Assembly (NCBI GenBank): GCA_036387415.1
Contig: DASVTU010000033.1
Coordinates: forward strand, 186,001-250,000
Reading direction: 5' to 3'
DNA: 64,000 nt
Source of the DNA: DASVTU01 sp036387415
Lineage (GTDB): Bacteria > Acidobacteriota > Blastocatellia > Pyrinomonadales > Pyrinomonadaceae
Part shown: in pieces, positions 8,586-17,462 of the stretch
Layout: each line of letters opens with the position of its first letter
How positions within the stretch are numbered: position 1 is the first letter of the stretch
Notes under the pieces: model-generated
The model's database searches: none
Told to the model about the DNA's origin: nothing
Seen by the model: the letters and a program-made list of their open reading frames with translations, nothing else
Position numbers and translations under genes: made by a program

Positions 8586-10619
8586 ATGCATTTAGCGGTT
8601 AAATTGCTTAACCGAATAGATGACCCGAACGTCAGCCACGACGAGCGTGCGCGGTGTCGCTGCCAACTCTCTAGAGAGCTAGAAGAGCAAGGAAACTACG
8701 AAGGGGCGCGCGGCGCGATGGGCGGATTGTGGCGGCATGTCGGCGAGTCGCCCAGGCTGACGGGACTTAATCAAGCGACGGCGGCGACGGTGCTCCTGCG
8801 TGCGGGCGTGTTGACGGGATGGCTCGGCAGTACACAACAACTCGATGGAGCGCAAGAATTGGCAAAGGATTTAATCACCGAGAGCATCACGAATTTTGAG
8901 GCGCTCAGCGACACAAAGAAAGTAGCGGATGCGCGAAGCGAAATGGCAGTTTGTTACTGGCGTCTGGGCGCGTACGCGGAGGCGCGCGATTTACTGCGTG
9001 ATGCCCGTCGGCGGCTGGCGCGCGAAGATGCCGGATTCGAGGAAGATGCCAAGTTAGAAGCCCTCGTTCTCCTACGTAGTGCGATGGTGGAGAAAGCGAC
9101 CTGCCGCTTCGACGCCGCGTTGCGTTTCCTCGTCGAAGCCAAGCCTTTATTCAAGCAAATCCAAACTCACGCGCTGAAGGGCAAATTCCACAACGAGCTA
9201 GGCACGGTTTTGGAGAAACTAGGCCAACTCGAAAGGCGCCAAGATTACATCGACCGCGCGCTTCTGGAATTCGAGGCCGCGCGTTTCCATTTTGAACAGA
9301 CCGGACATACACGCCACCTCGGTTGTGTCGAAAACAATCTGGGGATGCTGTTTCTCCGCCTGGGTAAATTCACCGAAGCGCATAAGCACGCCCGACGCGC
9401 GCGGCAGTTGTTTTCCGGTCTCAAGGATAGTGTCCACGCAGCGCAAGTGGACGAGACGCGGGCGCGTGTGTTGTTAACCGAAGGGCGTGTGGAGGAGGCT
9501 GAAAAGATGGCTGGTGGCGCGGTGCGGACGCTTGGCGAGGGCGAGGAGTCGGCTTTGTTGGTGGAAGCTTTGACGACGCAGGGGAGGGCGTTGGCCGGTT
9601 TGGGAAAGCGGAAAGAGGCTTTGCTGATATTGAAGCGGGCTATCGAAGTGGCGGAACACGTCGGAGCGTTAGAGGCAGCGGGACAGGCGGCGCTCACGAT
9701 GATTGAAGAATTGGGTGTGCATCTCGCGCCGGGCGAATTGTATCAGGCTTATGAGCGTGCGGAGGTGTGTTTGGAGAAAACGCAGGATGCAAGTCTGTTG
9801 ACACGTCTGCGTCTGTGTCGGCGACGCGTCATGCAGATTCTTGTGGCGCGTTTGGAGAGAGTGAAGGGTGAGAGCGTTGCGGAGACGGTGGCGGGCGGCG
9901 AGTCGGGGCGGAGTGTTGAGGAGGTTGAGGGCGCGAGAGGATGTGAGGCTGGCGGGGCGTGGTCTTGGGATGATTTTTCGTTGCGGGAGGAGGTGCAGAG
10001 GTACGAGGCGCGTGTGATTGAGCGGGCGTTGAAGGATGCAAACGGGGTGGTTTCGAGGGCGGCGAGGTTGTTGGGATTCAAGCATCACCACAGTTTGATT
10101 GCGATTTTGCAGGGACGACATCGGGAATTGTTGCACGCGCGGAGTCCGGTGGTGCCAAGGCGACGTAGCATTATCGTCGAATCGTCGCAGCAGGGCCTGA
10201 GCCGTGAGATGGAGAGGCGTAGTGGGATGGAGAGGAATGTGCGGGTAGTGACGATTTTGTATGTCGAGGATAACAGGATTGTGCAGGATGCTGTGCGGGA
10301 GACTTTGAGGATGGAGGGATGGCGCGTCGAGATTTGCGAGGATGGCGAGACGGCTCGGAGACTGATTGAGAGCGATGCGCCGTATGACCTGTTGCTGGTC
10401 GATAACGACTTACCGGGGATGAGCGGGATGGAGTTGGTGCGGCTGGCGCGGTCGTTGAGACAGAGAAGAAATACTCCGGTCATTATGTTGTCGGCGAGTG
10501 ATAGCGGATTGGAGGCGAGAGCAGCGGGAGCGGATGCGTTCCTGCGGAAACCGGAAGACGTTCTGGCATTGGTGGAAACCATCGCGCGACTGCTGGCGAG
10601 TCGGGCGAGACAGAATTAG
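8586..10619 (+). CDS. TPR sensor protein with Fis-type HTH and C-terminal response-regulator receiver domain
   Basis: About 430 residues of TPR-like helical repeats (recurring 'A..LR.AR..' and 'G....A...A..A..LF') are followed by a Fis/NtrC-type helix-turn-helix ('IERALKDANGVVSRAARLLGF') and a complete receiver domain. The receiver keeps the acidic pair ('VEDN'), phospho-acceptor Asp in 'LLVDNDLPGMSG', Ser in 'MLSAS' and Lys in 'FLRKP'. The order TPR, DNA-binding, receiver is the reverse of ordinary response regulators. I use ATG 8586 (MHLAVKLL); the upstream GTG at 8535 lies against the preceding hairpin and is less likely. No histidine kinase is adjacent. A regulatory role is inferred from domains; its targets are unknown. 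Confidence 0.85.
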   Translation: MHLAVKLLNRIDDPNVSHDERARCRCQLSRELEEQGNYEGARGAMGGLWRHVGESPRLTGLNQATAATVLLRAGVLTGWLGSTQQLDGAQELAKDLITESITNFEALSDTKKVADARSEMAVCYWRLGAYAEARDLLRDARRRLAREDAGFEEDAKLEALVLLRSAMVEKATCRFDAALRFLVEAKPLFKQIQTHALKGKFHNELGTVLEKLGQLERRQDYIDRALLEFEAARFHFEQTGHTRHLGCVENNLGMLFLRLGKFTEAHKHARRARQLFSGLKDSVHAAQVDETRARVLLTEGRVEEAEKMAGGAVRTLGEGEESALLVEALTTQGRALAGLGKRKEALLILKRAIEVAEHVGALEAAGQAALTMIEELGVHLAPGELYQAYERAEVCLEKTQDASLLTRLRLCRRRVMQILVARLERVKGESVAETVAGGESGRSVEEVEGARGCEAGGAWSWDDFSLREEVQRYEARVIERALKDANGVVSRAARLLGFKHHHSLIAILQGRHRELLHARSPVVPRRRSIIVESSQQGLSREMERRSGMERNVRVVTILYVEDNRIVQDAVRETLRMEGWRVEICEDGETARRLIESDAPYDLLLVDNDLPGMSGMELVRLARSLRQRRNTPVIMLSASDSGLEARAAGADAFLRKPEDVLALVETIARLLASRARQN

Positions 10620-10699
10620 CGAGATTGAGAACGGGATGTGTGCACCATCCCGTTGGCATGTTCTGCACCCACGTGGGCGGGGGATGCAGCCATGCCAAG

Positions 10700-10738
10700 A
10701 GGCCGCCGCGTTGTGGGGAATGCGGCGGCCTCACCTTT
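10700..10738 (+). terminator. Rho-independent terminator of the TPR-Fis-REC gene
   Basis: aggccgccgc (10700-10709), a 12-base loop and gcggcggcct (10722-10731) form a perfect GC-rich stem followed by caccttttg. It is placed 80 bases after the stop codon of the regulator gene. Confidence 0.75.
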
Positions 10739-10767
10739 TGTCGAGTTCGTCAGTGTAGAGGAGCAAT

Positions 10768-10967
10768 TCGACAGGATGGATAGGATAAAAACTTTCAGGA
10801 TAGACAGGATTGATAAGAGGGCGGAAAGGGGAAACGGTGCAATGGCGAAAGGGAAAGACAACTTGCTGTTATTTTCCCGTTCACGTTTCTCCTTTGAATC
10901 TCTCCTATGTGCGCTGTTTTATCCTGTCTATCCTGTTTCTGTATCCTGTCTATCCTGTGAATGGCTT
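10768..10967. repeat. Intergenic palindrome, unit ATCCTGTCT
   Basis: The left arm acaggatggataggataaaa (10771-10790) pairs with ttttatcctgtctatcctgt (about 10917-10936) at 18 of 20 positions. Both arms continue with further copies of the 9-base word (caggatagacaggat; gtatcctgtctatcctgt). The centre (gaaaggggaaacgg … cccgttcacgtttctccttt) is itself a second, nested imperfect palindrome. Confidence 0.8.
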
Positions 10968-10992
10968 GTGGTGTGTCGTCGTGTGTCTTGGT

Positions 10993-12414
10993 TTAGATGT
11001 CGAAGTAGTTGGCGAATTCCAGTGGATGCGGACGCATGCGGAGGGGTTGAATCTCGCGCTCGCGCTTGTAGGTAATCCAGCGTTCGATGAGTTGCGGGGT
11101 GAACACATCGCCTTTGAGGAGGAATTCGTGGTCTGCTTCGAGGGCGTTCAGGGCTTCGTCGAGCGAACCGGGCAGACTCGGCACGTTCTTCAACTGTTCG
11201 GGCGAGAGGTCGTAGATGTCTTTGTCGAGCGGTTCGCCGGGGTCGATGCGGTTCTGGATGCCGTCGAGTCCGGCCAGCAGCATCGCGGAGAACGCAAGAT
11301 AAGGATTACAGGAGGGGTCGGGCGGACGAAATTCCAGACGCTTGAGTTTCGGATTTTGCGAGAACATCGGAATGCGAATCGCCGCCGAACGATTTCTGGC
11401 GGAGTAGGCGAGATTGACGGGAGCCTCAAAGCCTGGGACGAGTCGCTTGTAGCTGTTGGTGGTCGGCGCGGCAAAGGCGACGACCGCCGCCGCGTGTTTG
11501 AGCAAGCCGCCGATGTAATAGCGCGCCATCTCGGAGAGTCCGGCGTAGCCGTCGCCCGCAAAGAGCGGCTTTTCGCCTTTCCAGAGCGATTGGTGGCAGT
11601 GCATGCCGGAGCCGTTGTCGCCGTAGAGCGGCTTGGGCATAAAAGTGGCCGCTTTGCCGAACTGATGCGCGGTGTTGCGGACAATGTACTTGAAAAGCAT
11701 GAGATTGTCGGCGGTGCCGAGCATGGTCGAATAACGGAAGTCGATTTCGCATTGCATCGGCGCGACTTCGTGATGATGACATTCAACCGTGATGCCGCAC
11801 TTCTCCAACGTCAAGGCGATTTCGGCGCGGAGGTCGTTTAAGGAATCGGTGGGCGAGACGGGCACGTACCCTTCTTTTTGACGGATGCGGTATCCGAGAT
11901 TGGTGCCGTACATCTCGTTGGCGTCGCGCCCGGATGTCCAGTGCGCTTCGTCTGATTCGACGCTGTAACCGGCGCTGTTCGGGTCGTTGTTGAACTTGAC
12001 GTTATCGAAGACGAAGAACTCGGCTTCGGGGCCGAAATAGATGGTGTCGGCCAGTCCGGTAAAACGCAGGTAGCTCTCGGCGCGTTGCGCGACCGAGCGC
12101 GGGTCGAGGCCGTAGCCTTCTTTGGTGATGGGGTCGAGAACGTTGGCAATCAGGCAGAGCGTCGGTTCCTCCGTGAACGGATCCATCCACATCCGCACGG
12201 GGTCTGGGACGAGCAGCATATCGGATTCATGTATCGAAGCCCAACCGCGCAAAGAGGAAGCATCGAAGCCGAACCCGTCTTCAAAAGAGCCTTCGTCCAA
12301 CTCATGCATGGGGAACGATAAGTGATGCCATGTGCCGATTAAATCGGTAAAACGAAGCGAAAGAAAACGAGCGCCCTGGTCTTCGGCATAATTCAAGACC
12401 GTTTTTGAATTCAT
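10993..12414 (-). CDS. glnA: Glutamine synthetase, type I
   Basis: GlnA makes glutamine from glutamate, ammonia and ATP in the cytoplasm. The 473-residue length and order of motifs are those of the dodecameric type I enzyme: 'DGFGFDASSLRGW' near the N-terminus, metal/glutamate motif 'YFGPEAEFFVFD', 'GSGMHCHQSLWK', the ATP region 'NSYKRLVPGFEAPVNLAYSARNRSA' and 'FRPPDPSCNPY'. The adenylylation loop 'DKDIYDLSPEQ' keeps its Tyr (residue 401), which matches the presence of glnE. The ATG at 12412-12414 has a good ribosome site (CAGGAG, 5-base spacer). A near-consensus promoter lies 136 bases upstream. It is divergent from speA. Confidence 0.97.
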   Translation of the reverse strand: MNSKTVLNYAEDQGARFLSLRFTDLIGTWHHLSFPMHELDEGSFEDGFGFDASSLRGWASIHESDMLLVPDPVRMWMDPFTEEPTLCLIANVLDPITKEGYGLDPRSVAQRAESYLRFTGLADTIYFGPEAEFFVFDNVKFNNDPNSAGYSVESDEAHWTSGRDANEMYGTNLGYRIRQKEGYVPVSPTDSLNDLRAEIALTLEKCGITVECHHHEVAPMQCEIDFRYSTMLGTADNLMLFKYIVRNTAHQFGKAATFMPKPLYGDNGSGMHCHQSLWKGEKPLFAGDGYAGLSEMARYYIGGLLKHAAAVVAFAAPTTNSYKRLVPGFEAPVNLAYSARNRSAAIRIPMFSQNPKLKRLEFRPPDPSCNPYLAFSAMLLAGLDGIQNRIDPGEPLDKDIYDLSPEQLKNVPSLPGSLDEALNALEADHEFLLKGDVFTPQLIERWITYKREREIQPLRMRPHPLEFANYFDI

Positions 12415-12549
12415 GTTGTCTCCTGAAAATTGTAGGGAGGTTGGGAGGTTGCGTCACCCTTCGGGCGGCGACGAGCGTGTGTGGCAATCGCGTAAAAGAG
12501 GTACTTGGAGCAGGCGTCATATTTCGCACGGGCGACGCTAAAAACCCGC

Positions 12550-12577
12550 ATTATAGTGGCGGGCGGACGGGTGTCAA
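12550..12577 (-). promoter_or_regulatory. Sigma-70 promoter of glnA
   Basis: On the reverse strand TTGACA (12577-12572), a 16-base spacer and TATAAT (12555-12550) match both consensus hexamers. The predicted start of transcription is near 12543, giving a leader of about 130 bases that ends in the CAGGAG ribosome site of glnA. Confidence 0.8.
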
Positions 12578-12698
12578 GGTTTCACGGAAATGTGATTCAG
12601 CCCGTCGCCTTACACGAATCAACCTCTCACTGGCTAAACCTTTCTCCGACGCCAGCTTAACCGTCTTATCCGCTCTTTTGGCGCGAAAAAAATAGTTT

Positions 12699-12726
12699 TT
12701 GACCGACTCCCTTTTTTTTGTTACAT
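12699..12726 (+). promoter_or_regulatory. Probable sigma-70 promoter of speA
   Basis: TTGACC (12699-12704), a 16-base T-rich spacer and TTACAT (12721-12726) match the -35 and -10 consensus moderately. It is placed back to back with the glnA promoter and would give a leader of about 125 bases to the TTG start of speA. Confidence 0.45.
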
Positions 12727-12858
12727 TGCCCACCTAAGCTTACCAAACCCCGTCCATTCTCCATCCGCAAAGCTAGGGACTCGAATGAGGGGTCAGAGCG
12801 TTGTTCGTCGCATCTGTGGCGCGCAACTGTGTACATGAGGGAGGCAGGAGAACCGAAG

Positions 12859-14781
12859 TTGACGACGGCCATCGAACAGACGCTTGAAACCTACGGTGTA
12901 GAAAACTGGGGGGCCGGTTACTTCGGCATTAATCGCAAGGGCAACTTGGTCGTGCATCCGTCCGAGAGTGACCAGGCACGCGCCGCTGATGTCAAAGAGA
13001 TTATTGACGACCTCCGGCGGCGCGGCATTTCGACGCCCGTCCTTCTGCGTTTTCCTCAACTCGTCACCGCGCAGATACGCAAACTCCAACGCGCCTTCCG
13101 TAATTCTATCCGCGAATACGAATATCAGGGCACGCACATGTGCGTCTACCCGATGAAGGTCAACCAGAACCGTGCGGTGGTCGAGGAGTATCTGCGCGAA
13201 GGCTCGCGCTACGATTTCGGGCTGGAAGCAGGCTCGAAGGCCGAACTCTACGGCGCACTTGCGCTCGAACAGTCGCCCGATAGTCTCCTCGTCCTCAACG
13301 GCTTCAAAGACGCGGAGTTTATCGAACTCGCCTTCACAGGCGCACGCACGGGCAAACGCGTCGTTATCGTCATCGAGAAACTAAGCGAACTCGACCACAT
13401 CCTCCGCATCGCCGAACGTTACGAAGAGGGCGTCTTGCCGATGATTGGGATTCGCGTCAAGCTCTATTCAAAGGGTTCCGGGCGTTGGGAGAAGTCGGGC
13501 GGCGAGGCGGCGAAGTTCGGGTTGACGACGACCGAAATCCTCGAAGTCATCAATCGACTTCAAGAGGCCGACCGCATCTCGATGCTGCGTCTCTTGCATT
13601 TTCACATCGGCTCGCAACTCACAGATATCAAGCGCATCAAGAATGCGATGAAAGAGGCGGCGCGCGTCTACTCCAAAATCTATCAGATGAAAGTGCCGAT
13701 TGAGTTGCTTGATGTCGGCGGTGGCATGGCCGTCGATTACGACGGCTCGAAGACGGCGTTTGATTCCTCCGCTAACTACACGGCGCAGGAGTTTGCCAGC
13801 GACGTGGTTTACACCATCAAACAGGTATGCGACGACGAGAACGTGCCGCACCCGACCATCATTCAGGAATCGGGTCGCTACTTGGCCGCCTATCATGCCA
13901 TTCTCGTCACCAACGTCTTGGATGAAATCGAAACCGTCGTCGAAGACATCACGCCGATAGAGATTGAGCACGACGACCCGCAGGTCATCACCGAACTCGG
14001 CGATTTGCGCGAAAACATCAGCGTCAAGACCTACCGGGAGTATTACCACGACGCGCTCGAACACCGCGACGAACTCTTTACGCTCTTTAATCTCGGACTG
14101 ATTTCTCTGGAAGACCGCGCCAAAGGTGAAGTTCTGTTCTGGGATGTGTGCGAGCGCGCCGACAAGTACGCGCAGCAGGCCGAGTACGTCTCCGAAGAGT
14201 TTACCGAACTGCGTCGTCTCCTGCGCGCCAAGTATCTGACCAACTTCTCAGTCTTCCGCTCCGTCCCAGACCATTGGGCGCTCGACCAACTCTTTCCCAT
14301 CGTCCCGATTCACAGGCTCAACAAGCCTCCCGGCGAATACGCTACGCTCTGCGACATCACGTGCGATTCGGACGGCGTGGTCGATAAGTTTGTTGATCTC
14401 CACGATGTCAAGCAGGTGCTCGAACTCCACTCGCTCATCAAAGGCGAACCGTACTATATCGCCTTCATGCTCGTCGGCGCGTATCAAGAGGTGATGGGCA
14501 ACAATCACAATCTCTTCGGCGCACCCAACGAAGCACACATCCACATCGACGAAGACGGCTATCTCATCAAGAAGGTCGTGCGCGGAACCACGGTCGGCGA
14601 GGCTCTGGAACGCGTACGCTACGAGCGCGGGCAGTTGCACGATGGTTTCCGTCGGCAGGTGGCGCAGCGCGTCAAACGCGGCGACCTGACGGAAGCCGAA
14701 GGTGCGGAGATGGTCGAATTTTACGAGTCGCGGATTGACGCTTATACGTACCTCGCGGTTAATGGCAGCAACGACACATGA
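12859..14781 (+). CDS. speA: Biosynthetic arginine decarboxylase
   Basis: SpeA converts arginine to agmatine, the first step of the agmatine route to putrescine. It is a PLP enzyme of alanine-racemase fold: the Schiff-base Lys lies in 'YPMKVNQN' (Lys100 from this start), followed by 'YDFGLEAGSKAEL', 'HFHIGSQ', 'LDVGGGMAVDYDGS' and 'ESGRYLAAYHA'. Length 641 matches the family. The frame is open from 12718, but I prefer the TTG at 12859-12861 because AGGCAGGAG stands 8 bases before it; the ATG at 12835 has no ribosome site. Next come a deoxyhypusine-synthase-like gene and speB on the same strand. Confidence 0.93.
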   Translation: MTTAIEQTLETYGVENWGAGYFGINRKGNLVVHPSESDQARAADVKEIIDDLRRRGISTPVLLRFPQLVTAQIRKLQRAFRNSIREYEYQGTHMCVYPMKVNQNRAVVEEYLREGSRYDFGLEAGSKAELYGALALEQSPDSLLVLNGFKDAEFIELAFTGARTGKRVVIVIEKLSELDHILRIAERYEEGVLPMIGIRVKLYSKGSGRWEKSGGEAAKFGLTTTEILEVINRLQEADRISMLRLLHFHIGSQLTDIKRIKNAMKEAARVYSKIYQMKVPIELLDVGGGMAVDYDGSKTAFDSSANYTAQEFASDVVYTIKQVCDDENVPHPTIIQESGRYLAAYHAILVTNVLDEIETVVEDITPIEIEHDDPQVITELGDLRENISVKTYREYYHDALEHRDELFTLFNLGLISLEDRAKGEVLFWDVCERADKYAQQAEYVSEEFTELRRLLRAKYLTNFSVFRSVPDHWALDQLFPIVPIHRLNKPPGEYATLCDITCDSDGVVDKFVDLHDVKQVLELHSLIKGEPYYIAFMLVGAYQEVMGNNHNLFGAPNEAHIHIDEDGYLIKKVVRGTTVGEALERVRYERGQLHDGFRRQVAQRVKRGDLTEAEGAEMVEFYESRIDAYTYLAVNGSNDT

Positions 14782-14930
14782 GACGCGCTGCGGTCGTCTA
14801 TGGCGCGCGGCCTCGATGCACAATCGTCAATGGCCGTTGATGGATTCAGAAATTGATTGTTGTTCGATGATTCGTACTGTTCAGTATTCACCACGCGCCG
14901 TTTGACTCGAAAAGGATTGCAGAAACCGTT

Positions 14931-15989
14931 ATGGTAACCCAACGTAAACCGAGACCCTCTAAATACTTGACCGTGCCGATTAAACCCACGCAGGTTGACC
15001 GCGACCGTTCCGTCGCCGGACTCTTGGAAAAGATGGAAGGCGCGGGCTTCGGCGCACGCCAACTGGCCGAAGCGCACCGCATCTGGCTCGACATGCTCGG
15101 CGACAACACGACCATCGTCGTCGCCGCGTCCGGTGCGCTCATCCCCGCGGGCATGCGACGCCTTCTCGCCTACGTCATCAAGAATCGCTTTGTCGATGTA
15201 CTCGTCCTCTCCGGTGCGTTGCTGTTTCACGACCTCCACGAATCGCTCGGTCGGCAACATTTCCAGTCGCATCCGAACATGACCGACGCGGAACTGGAAT
15301 CGGCGCAAATCAACCGCATGTGGGACGTGCTCGCGAGCGAAGAGGAGTATCGTGAGGCGGACGAGTGGGTCGGCGGTTTCACCAACCAACTCGACCAGAC
15401 GCGCCCCTACGCGACGCGCGAATACCTTCATCTCTTGGGACGCGAACTCGCCGAAATCGCCACCGAAGACGGCGTGCTCACCTCTGCCTACAAGGCGCGC
15501 GTGCCCATCTTCTGCCCGACCATCGCCGATAGCGCCATTTCGCTCGGCATCGCTGCCGCGCGTTTTGAAAAGAAGAACTCCTTCTGCTTCGACATCGTGC
15601 AGGACGTGCTCGACCTCGCGCAGATTTTGGGCAAGGCGCGCGTCTCCGGCGTCATCAACATCGGCGGCGGAACATCCCGCAGTTTCATTCAACAGATGGA
15701 GGCCGCCACCAGCATCGTCACCGTCGCCCCGCGCGGCCACAAGTACGGTATCCAAATCGCCACCGACGCCCCGCATCCCGGCGGACGTTCCGGCTCCGCC
15801 ATCAACGACGAATCCATTATCTTCGGCAAACTCTCGCGCGGCGCGGCGACCGCCTACGTCAACTGCGACGCCACCATCGCGCTCCCCATACTCATCACCG
15901 CACTCTCCCAAACCGCCGCCAAGTACATGAAAGGACGCAAACGTCCCAACTTCACCTTCGCGCGCGATTTAACGATTGAAGTGCCTTAA
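14931..15989 (+). CDS. Deoxyhypusine synthase-like protein (possible homospermidine synthase)
   Basis: The 352-residue protein has the deoxyhypusine synthase fold: an NAD-binding 'VVAASGALIPAGMRRLLAYVI', 'VLSGALLFHDLHESLG', 'ADSAISLGIAAARFEKKN', the 'NIGGGTSRSFIQQMEAA' loop and 'IIFGKLSRGAATAYVN', in which Lys300 lines up with the catalytic Lys of eukaryotic enzymes. Bacteria lack eIF5A, so the acceptor must differ. Bacterial relatives include homospermidine synthases that use two putrescines. Its place between speA and speB, the two putrescine-producing steps, supports a polyamine substrate. The reaction itself is an inference. ATG 14931 is 149 bases after speA. Confidence 0.88.
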   Translation: MVTQRKPRPSKYLTVPIKPTQVDRDRSVAGLLEKMEGAGFGARQLAEAHRIWLDMLGDNTTIVVAASGALIPAGMRRLLAYVIKNRFVDVLVLSGALLFHDLHESLGRQHFQSHPNMTDAELESAQINRMWDVLASEEEYREADEWVGGFTNQLDQTRPYATREYLHLLGRELAEIATEDGVLTSAYKARVPIFCPTIADSAISLGIAAARFEKKNSFCFDIVQDVLDLAQILGKARVSGVINIGGGTSRSFIQQMEAATSIVTVAPRGHKYGIQIATDAPHPGGRSGSAINDESIIFGKLSRGAATAYVNCDATIALPILITALSQTAAKYMKGRKRPNFTFARDLTIEVP

Positions 15990-16007
15990 AGAACGCAGTA
16001 GCCCGAA

Positions 16008-16150
16008 ATTCAATAGCCAGTAGTCAGTAGAAAAACATCTCTGACTACTGGCTATTTTTCTTGTTTCATGGCTGATGTCAACCAAGAATTTTCCGCTTGC
16101 CGACTACCGGCTACTGTCTACTGACTACCGTCTACACTCTATTGTATACT
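16008..16150. repeat. Intergenic repeat, unit GACTACTG/GGCTACTG
   Basis: The first half is a perfect 16-bp hairpin (see the terminator entry). The second half (16100-16138) is a run of cgactacc, ggctactg, tctactgactacc and gtctac words that could pair again with the left arm. It ends 9 bases before the speB start, so the -10-like tatact (16145-16150) sits at its edge. Confidence 0.75.
16012..16060 (+). terminator. Terminator-like 16-bp perfect hairpin after the DHS-like gene
   Basis: aatagccagtagtcag (16012-16027) pairs perfectly with ctgactactggctatt (16041-16056), with a 13-base A-rich loop and a ttttc tail. It would separate the DHS-like gene from speB unless read-through occurs. It is built from the same words as other intergenic repeats. 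Confidence 0.65.
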
Positions 16151-16156
16151 GCCGCC

Positions 16157-17089
16157 ATGTCTGAATCAGCACAGCTTCCGATGAACTTCGGCGGGATTGC
16201 CGAGGATGAGTTTTCGAGTTTCAAGGCGGCGCGCATTCTGGTGTGGCCTGTATCGTACGAGGGGACGGTCTCTTACGGAACGGGGACGGGGCGCGGCGCG
16301 TCGGCCATCATCGACGCTTCGCGCAACATGGAACTCTACGACGACGAGACGGATGCGGAGGTTTATCGTCTCGGCATCCATACGCTTGAGGAGTCGCCGT
16401 CGGTCGAACCGCCGGAGCGCATGATGAAGTCGCTGCTGACGAGAGCGCGCGAGTTGGTGGCGACGCGAAAGTTTGTGGCGATGATTGGCGGCGAACATTC
16501 GGTGAGTGCGCCCGTGATACAGGCGCATGCCGAGGCGTATGAGAATCTCTCCGTGCTGCAAATTGATGCGCACGCCGATTTGCGCGACACCTACGACGGC
16601 ACGCCGCATTCGCATGCTTCCATCATGGCGCGCGTGACGCGCGATTTGAAGATTCCGTCGGTGCAAGTCGGCATTCGTTCCATCTCCGCCGAAGAGGCGC
16701 GCACGATTGACCAACTGCCGACGCGTATCTTCTGGGCGCGCGACATTGTTGGGCGCACGGATTGGTGGGACGAGGCCGTCGGTGGTTTGACCGAGAACGT
16801 TTATCTGACGATTGACGTTGACGGCCTCGACCCATCGCTCGTCGCACAGACGGGAACGCCCGAACCCGGCGGACTCGGTTGGTATGAAACGGTCGGATTG
16901 ATTCGGACGCTGGCACGCACGCGCCGCATCGTCGGCATGGACATGACCGAGTATTCTTACGTCGAAGGGCAAGATGCTTCGGCGTTTCTCTGCTCCAAAC
17001 TGATATACAAAACTCTCTCCTACATCTTTGAAGCGGAGACCGAACGTGTGCGCGGACGAAACGCACAAGCCTCGCCCGCACGCGCCTGA
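16157..17089 (+). CDS. speB: Agmatinase/arginase-family ureohydrolase (probable agmatinase)
   Basis: Ureohydrolases use a dinuclear Mn centre to split urea from guanidino compounds. All metal motifs are present: 'GGEHS' (His114), 'DAHAD' (Asp137, His139, Asp141) and 'DVDGLDPS' (Asp220, Asp222). Length 310 is usual. With speA two genes upstream, agmatine is the most likely substrate and putrescine the product; arginase or guanidinobutyrase cannot be excluded by sequence alone. I start at ATG 16157 (MSESAQLPMNFGG); the longer open frame upstream is repeat sequence. A small membrane-anchored protein follows 46 bases later. Confidence 0.92.
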   Translation: MSESAQLPMNFGGIAEDEFSSFKAARILVWPVSYEGTVSYGTGTGRGASAIIDASRNMELYDDETDAEVYRLGIHTLEESPSVEPPERMMKSLLTRARELVATRKFVAMIGGEHSVSAPVIQAHAEAYENLSVLQIDAHADLRDTYDGTPHSHASIMARVTRDLKIPSVQVGIRSISAEEARTIDQLPTRIFWARDIVGRTDWWDEAVGGLTENVYLTIDVDGLDPSLVAQTGTPEPGGLGWYETVGLIRTLARTRRIVGMDMTEYSYVEGQDASAFLCSKLIYKTLSYIFEAETERVRGRNAQASPARA

Positions 17090-17135
17090 ACGCGGCGGCA
17101 AGATTATCGACGTGTAAGAAAAAGGAGAATAGACG

Positions 17136-17462
17136 ATGCGAAAATCTTTTGACTTACAAGGGATGTTAAGAACGGGCTTCATTGCGTTGTGTCTGGCATT
17201 GGGGCTGTCGGCCATGTCTGCGACGGCGCAGAACAACGCCAACACGGCCACCACGCAGAACACGCAGGCCACCAACTCGACGAGCACACGCACCACGACA
17301 AGCACGTCGCAGACCGCGCCCGCAGGCGGGCAGACAACCACGGTCGAAACCCGACGCGAAACTTATCCGTCGCCGATACTCTGGGTAGTCATCGTCGCGG
17401 TTATCGCGTTGCTCGCCATCGCTTTTATCGCCATGCGTAAACGCGGCGACCGGAATGCTTAA
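17136..17462 (+). CDS. Small exported Thr/Ser/Gln-rich protein with C-terminal membrane anchor, 108 aa
   Basis: A signal peptide (about residues 1-31, ending SATAQ) is followed by about 45 residues made almost only of N, T, Q, S and A. A single membrane helix ('ILWVVIVAVIALLAIAFIAM') and a basic tail 'RKRGDRNA' end the protein. This tripartite shape (signal, disordered segment, helix, Arg/Lys tail) resembles C-terminal sorting signals, but no Pro-Glu-Pro or LPxTG box is present ('YPSP' precedes the helix). AAGGAG stands 8 bases before the ATG. It follows speB and precedes the MFS leader. No family recognised. Confidence 0.7.
   Translation: MRKSFDLQGMLRTGFIALCLALGLSAMSATAQNNANTATTQNTQATNSTSTRTTTSTSQTAPAGGQTTTVETRRETYPSPILWVVIVAVIALLAIAFIAMRKRGDRNA

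Larger units (their letters stand above)
10620..10992. other. Convergent gap with three hairpins and a long palindromic repeat
   Basis: The 373 bases between the regulator and glnA contain no gene. Reading rightwards there are a 9-bp hairpin (aacgggatg 10630-10638 / catcccgtt 10646-10654), a ggcatg/catgcc pair (10655-10660 / 10691-10696), the terminator at 10700-10735, and the dispersed repeat at 10768-10967. Confidence 0.7.

Noticed and set aside
10768..10967. Possible insertion-sequence or MITE remnant
   Set aside because: Inverted arms are internally repetitive, there is no target-site duplication that I can see, and other gaps use different words. It fits the word-based repeat family better.
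14742..15911. 389-residue reverse frame opposite the DHS-like gene
   Set aside because: Gly/Asp/Val-rich antisense shadow; the forward gene is clear.
16008..16150. Possible CRISPR array (short repeated words)
   Set aside because: Repeats are 7-9 bases, contiguous and arranged as palindromes, with no spacers of constant length and no cas genes.
16166..17341. 391-residue reverse frame opposite speB
   Set aside because: Antisense shadow of a gene with all catalytic motifs; composition is unlike a protein.
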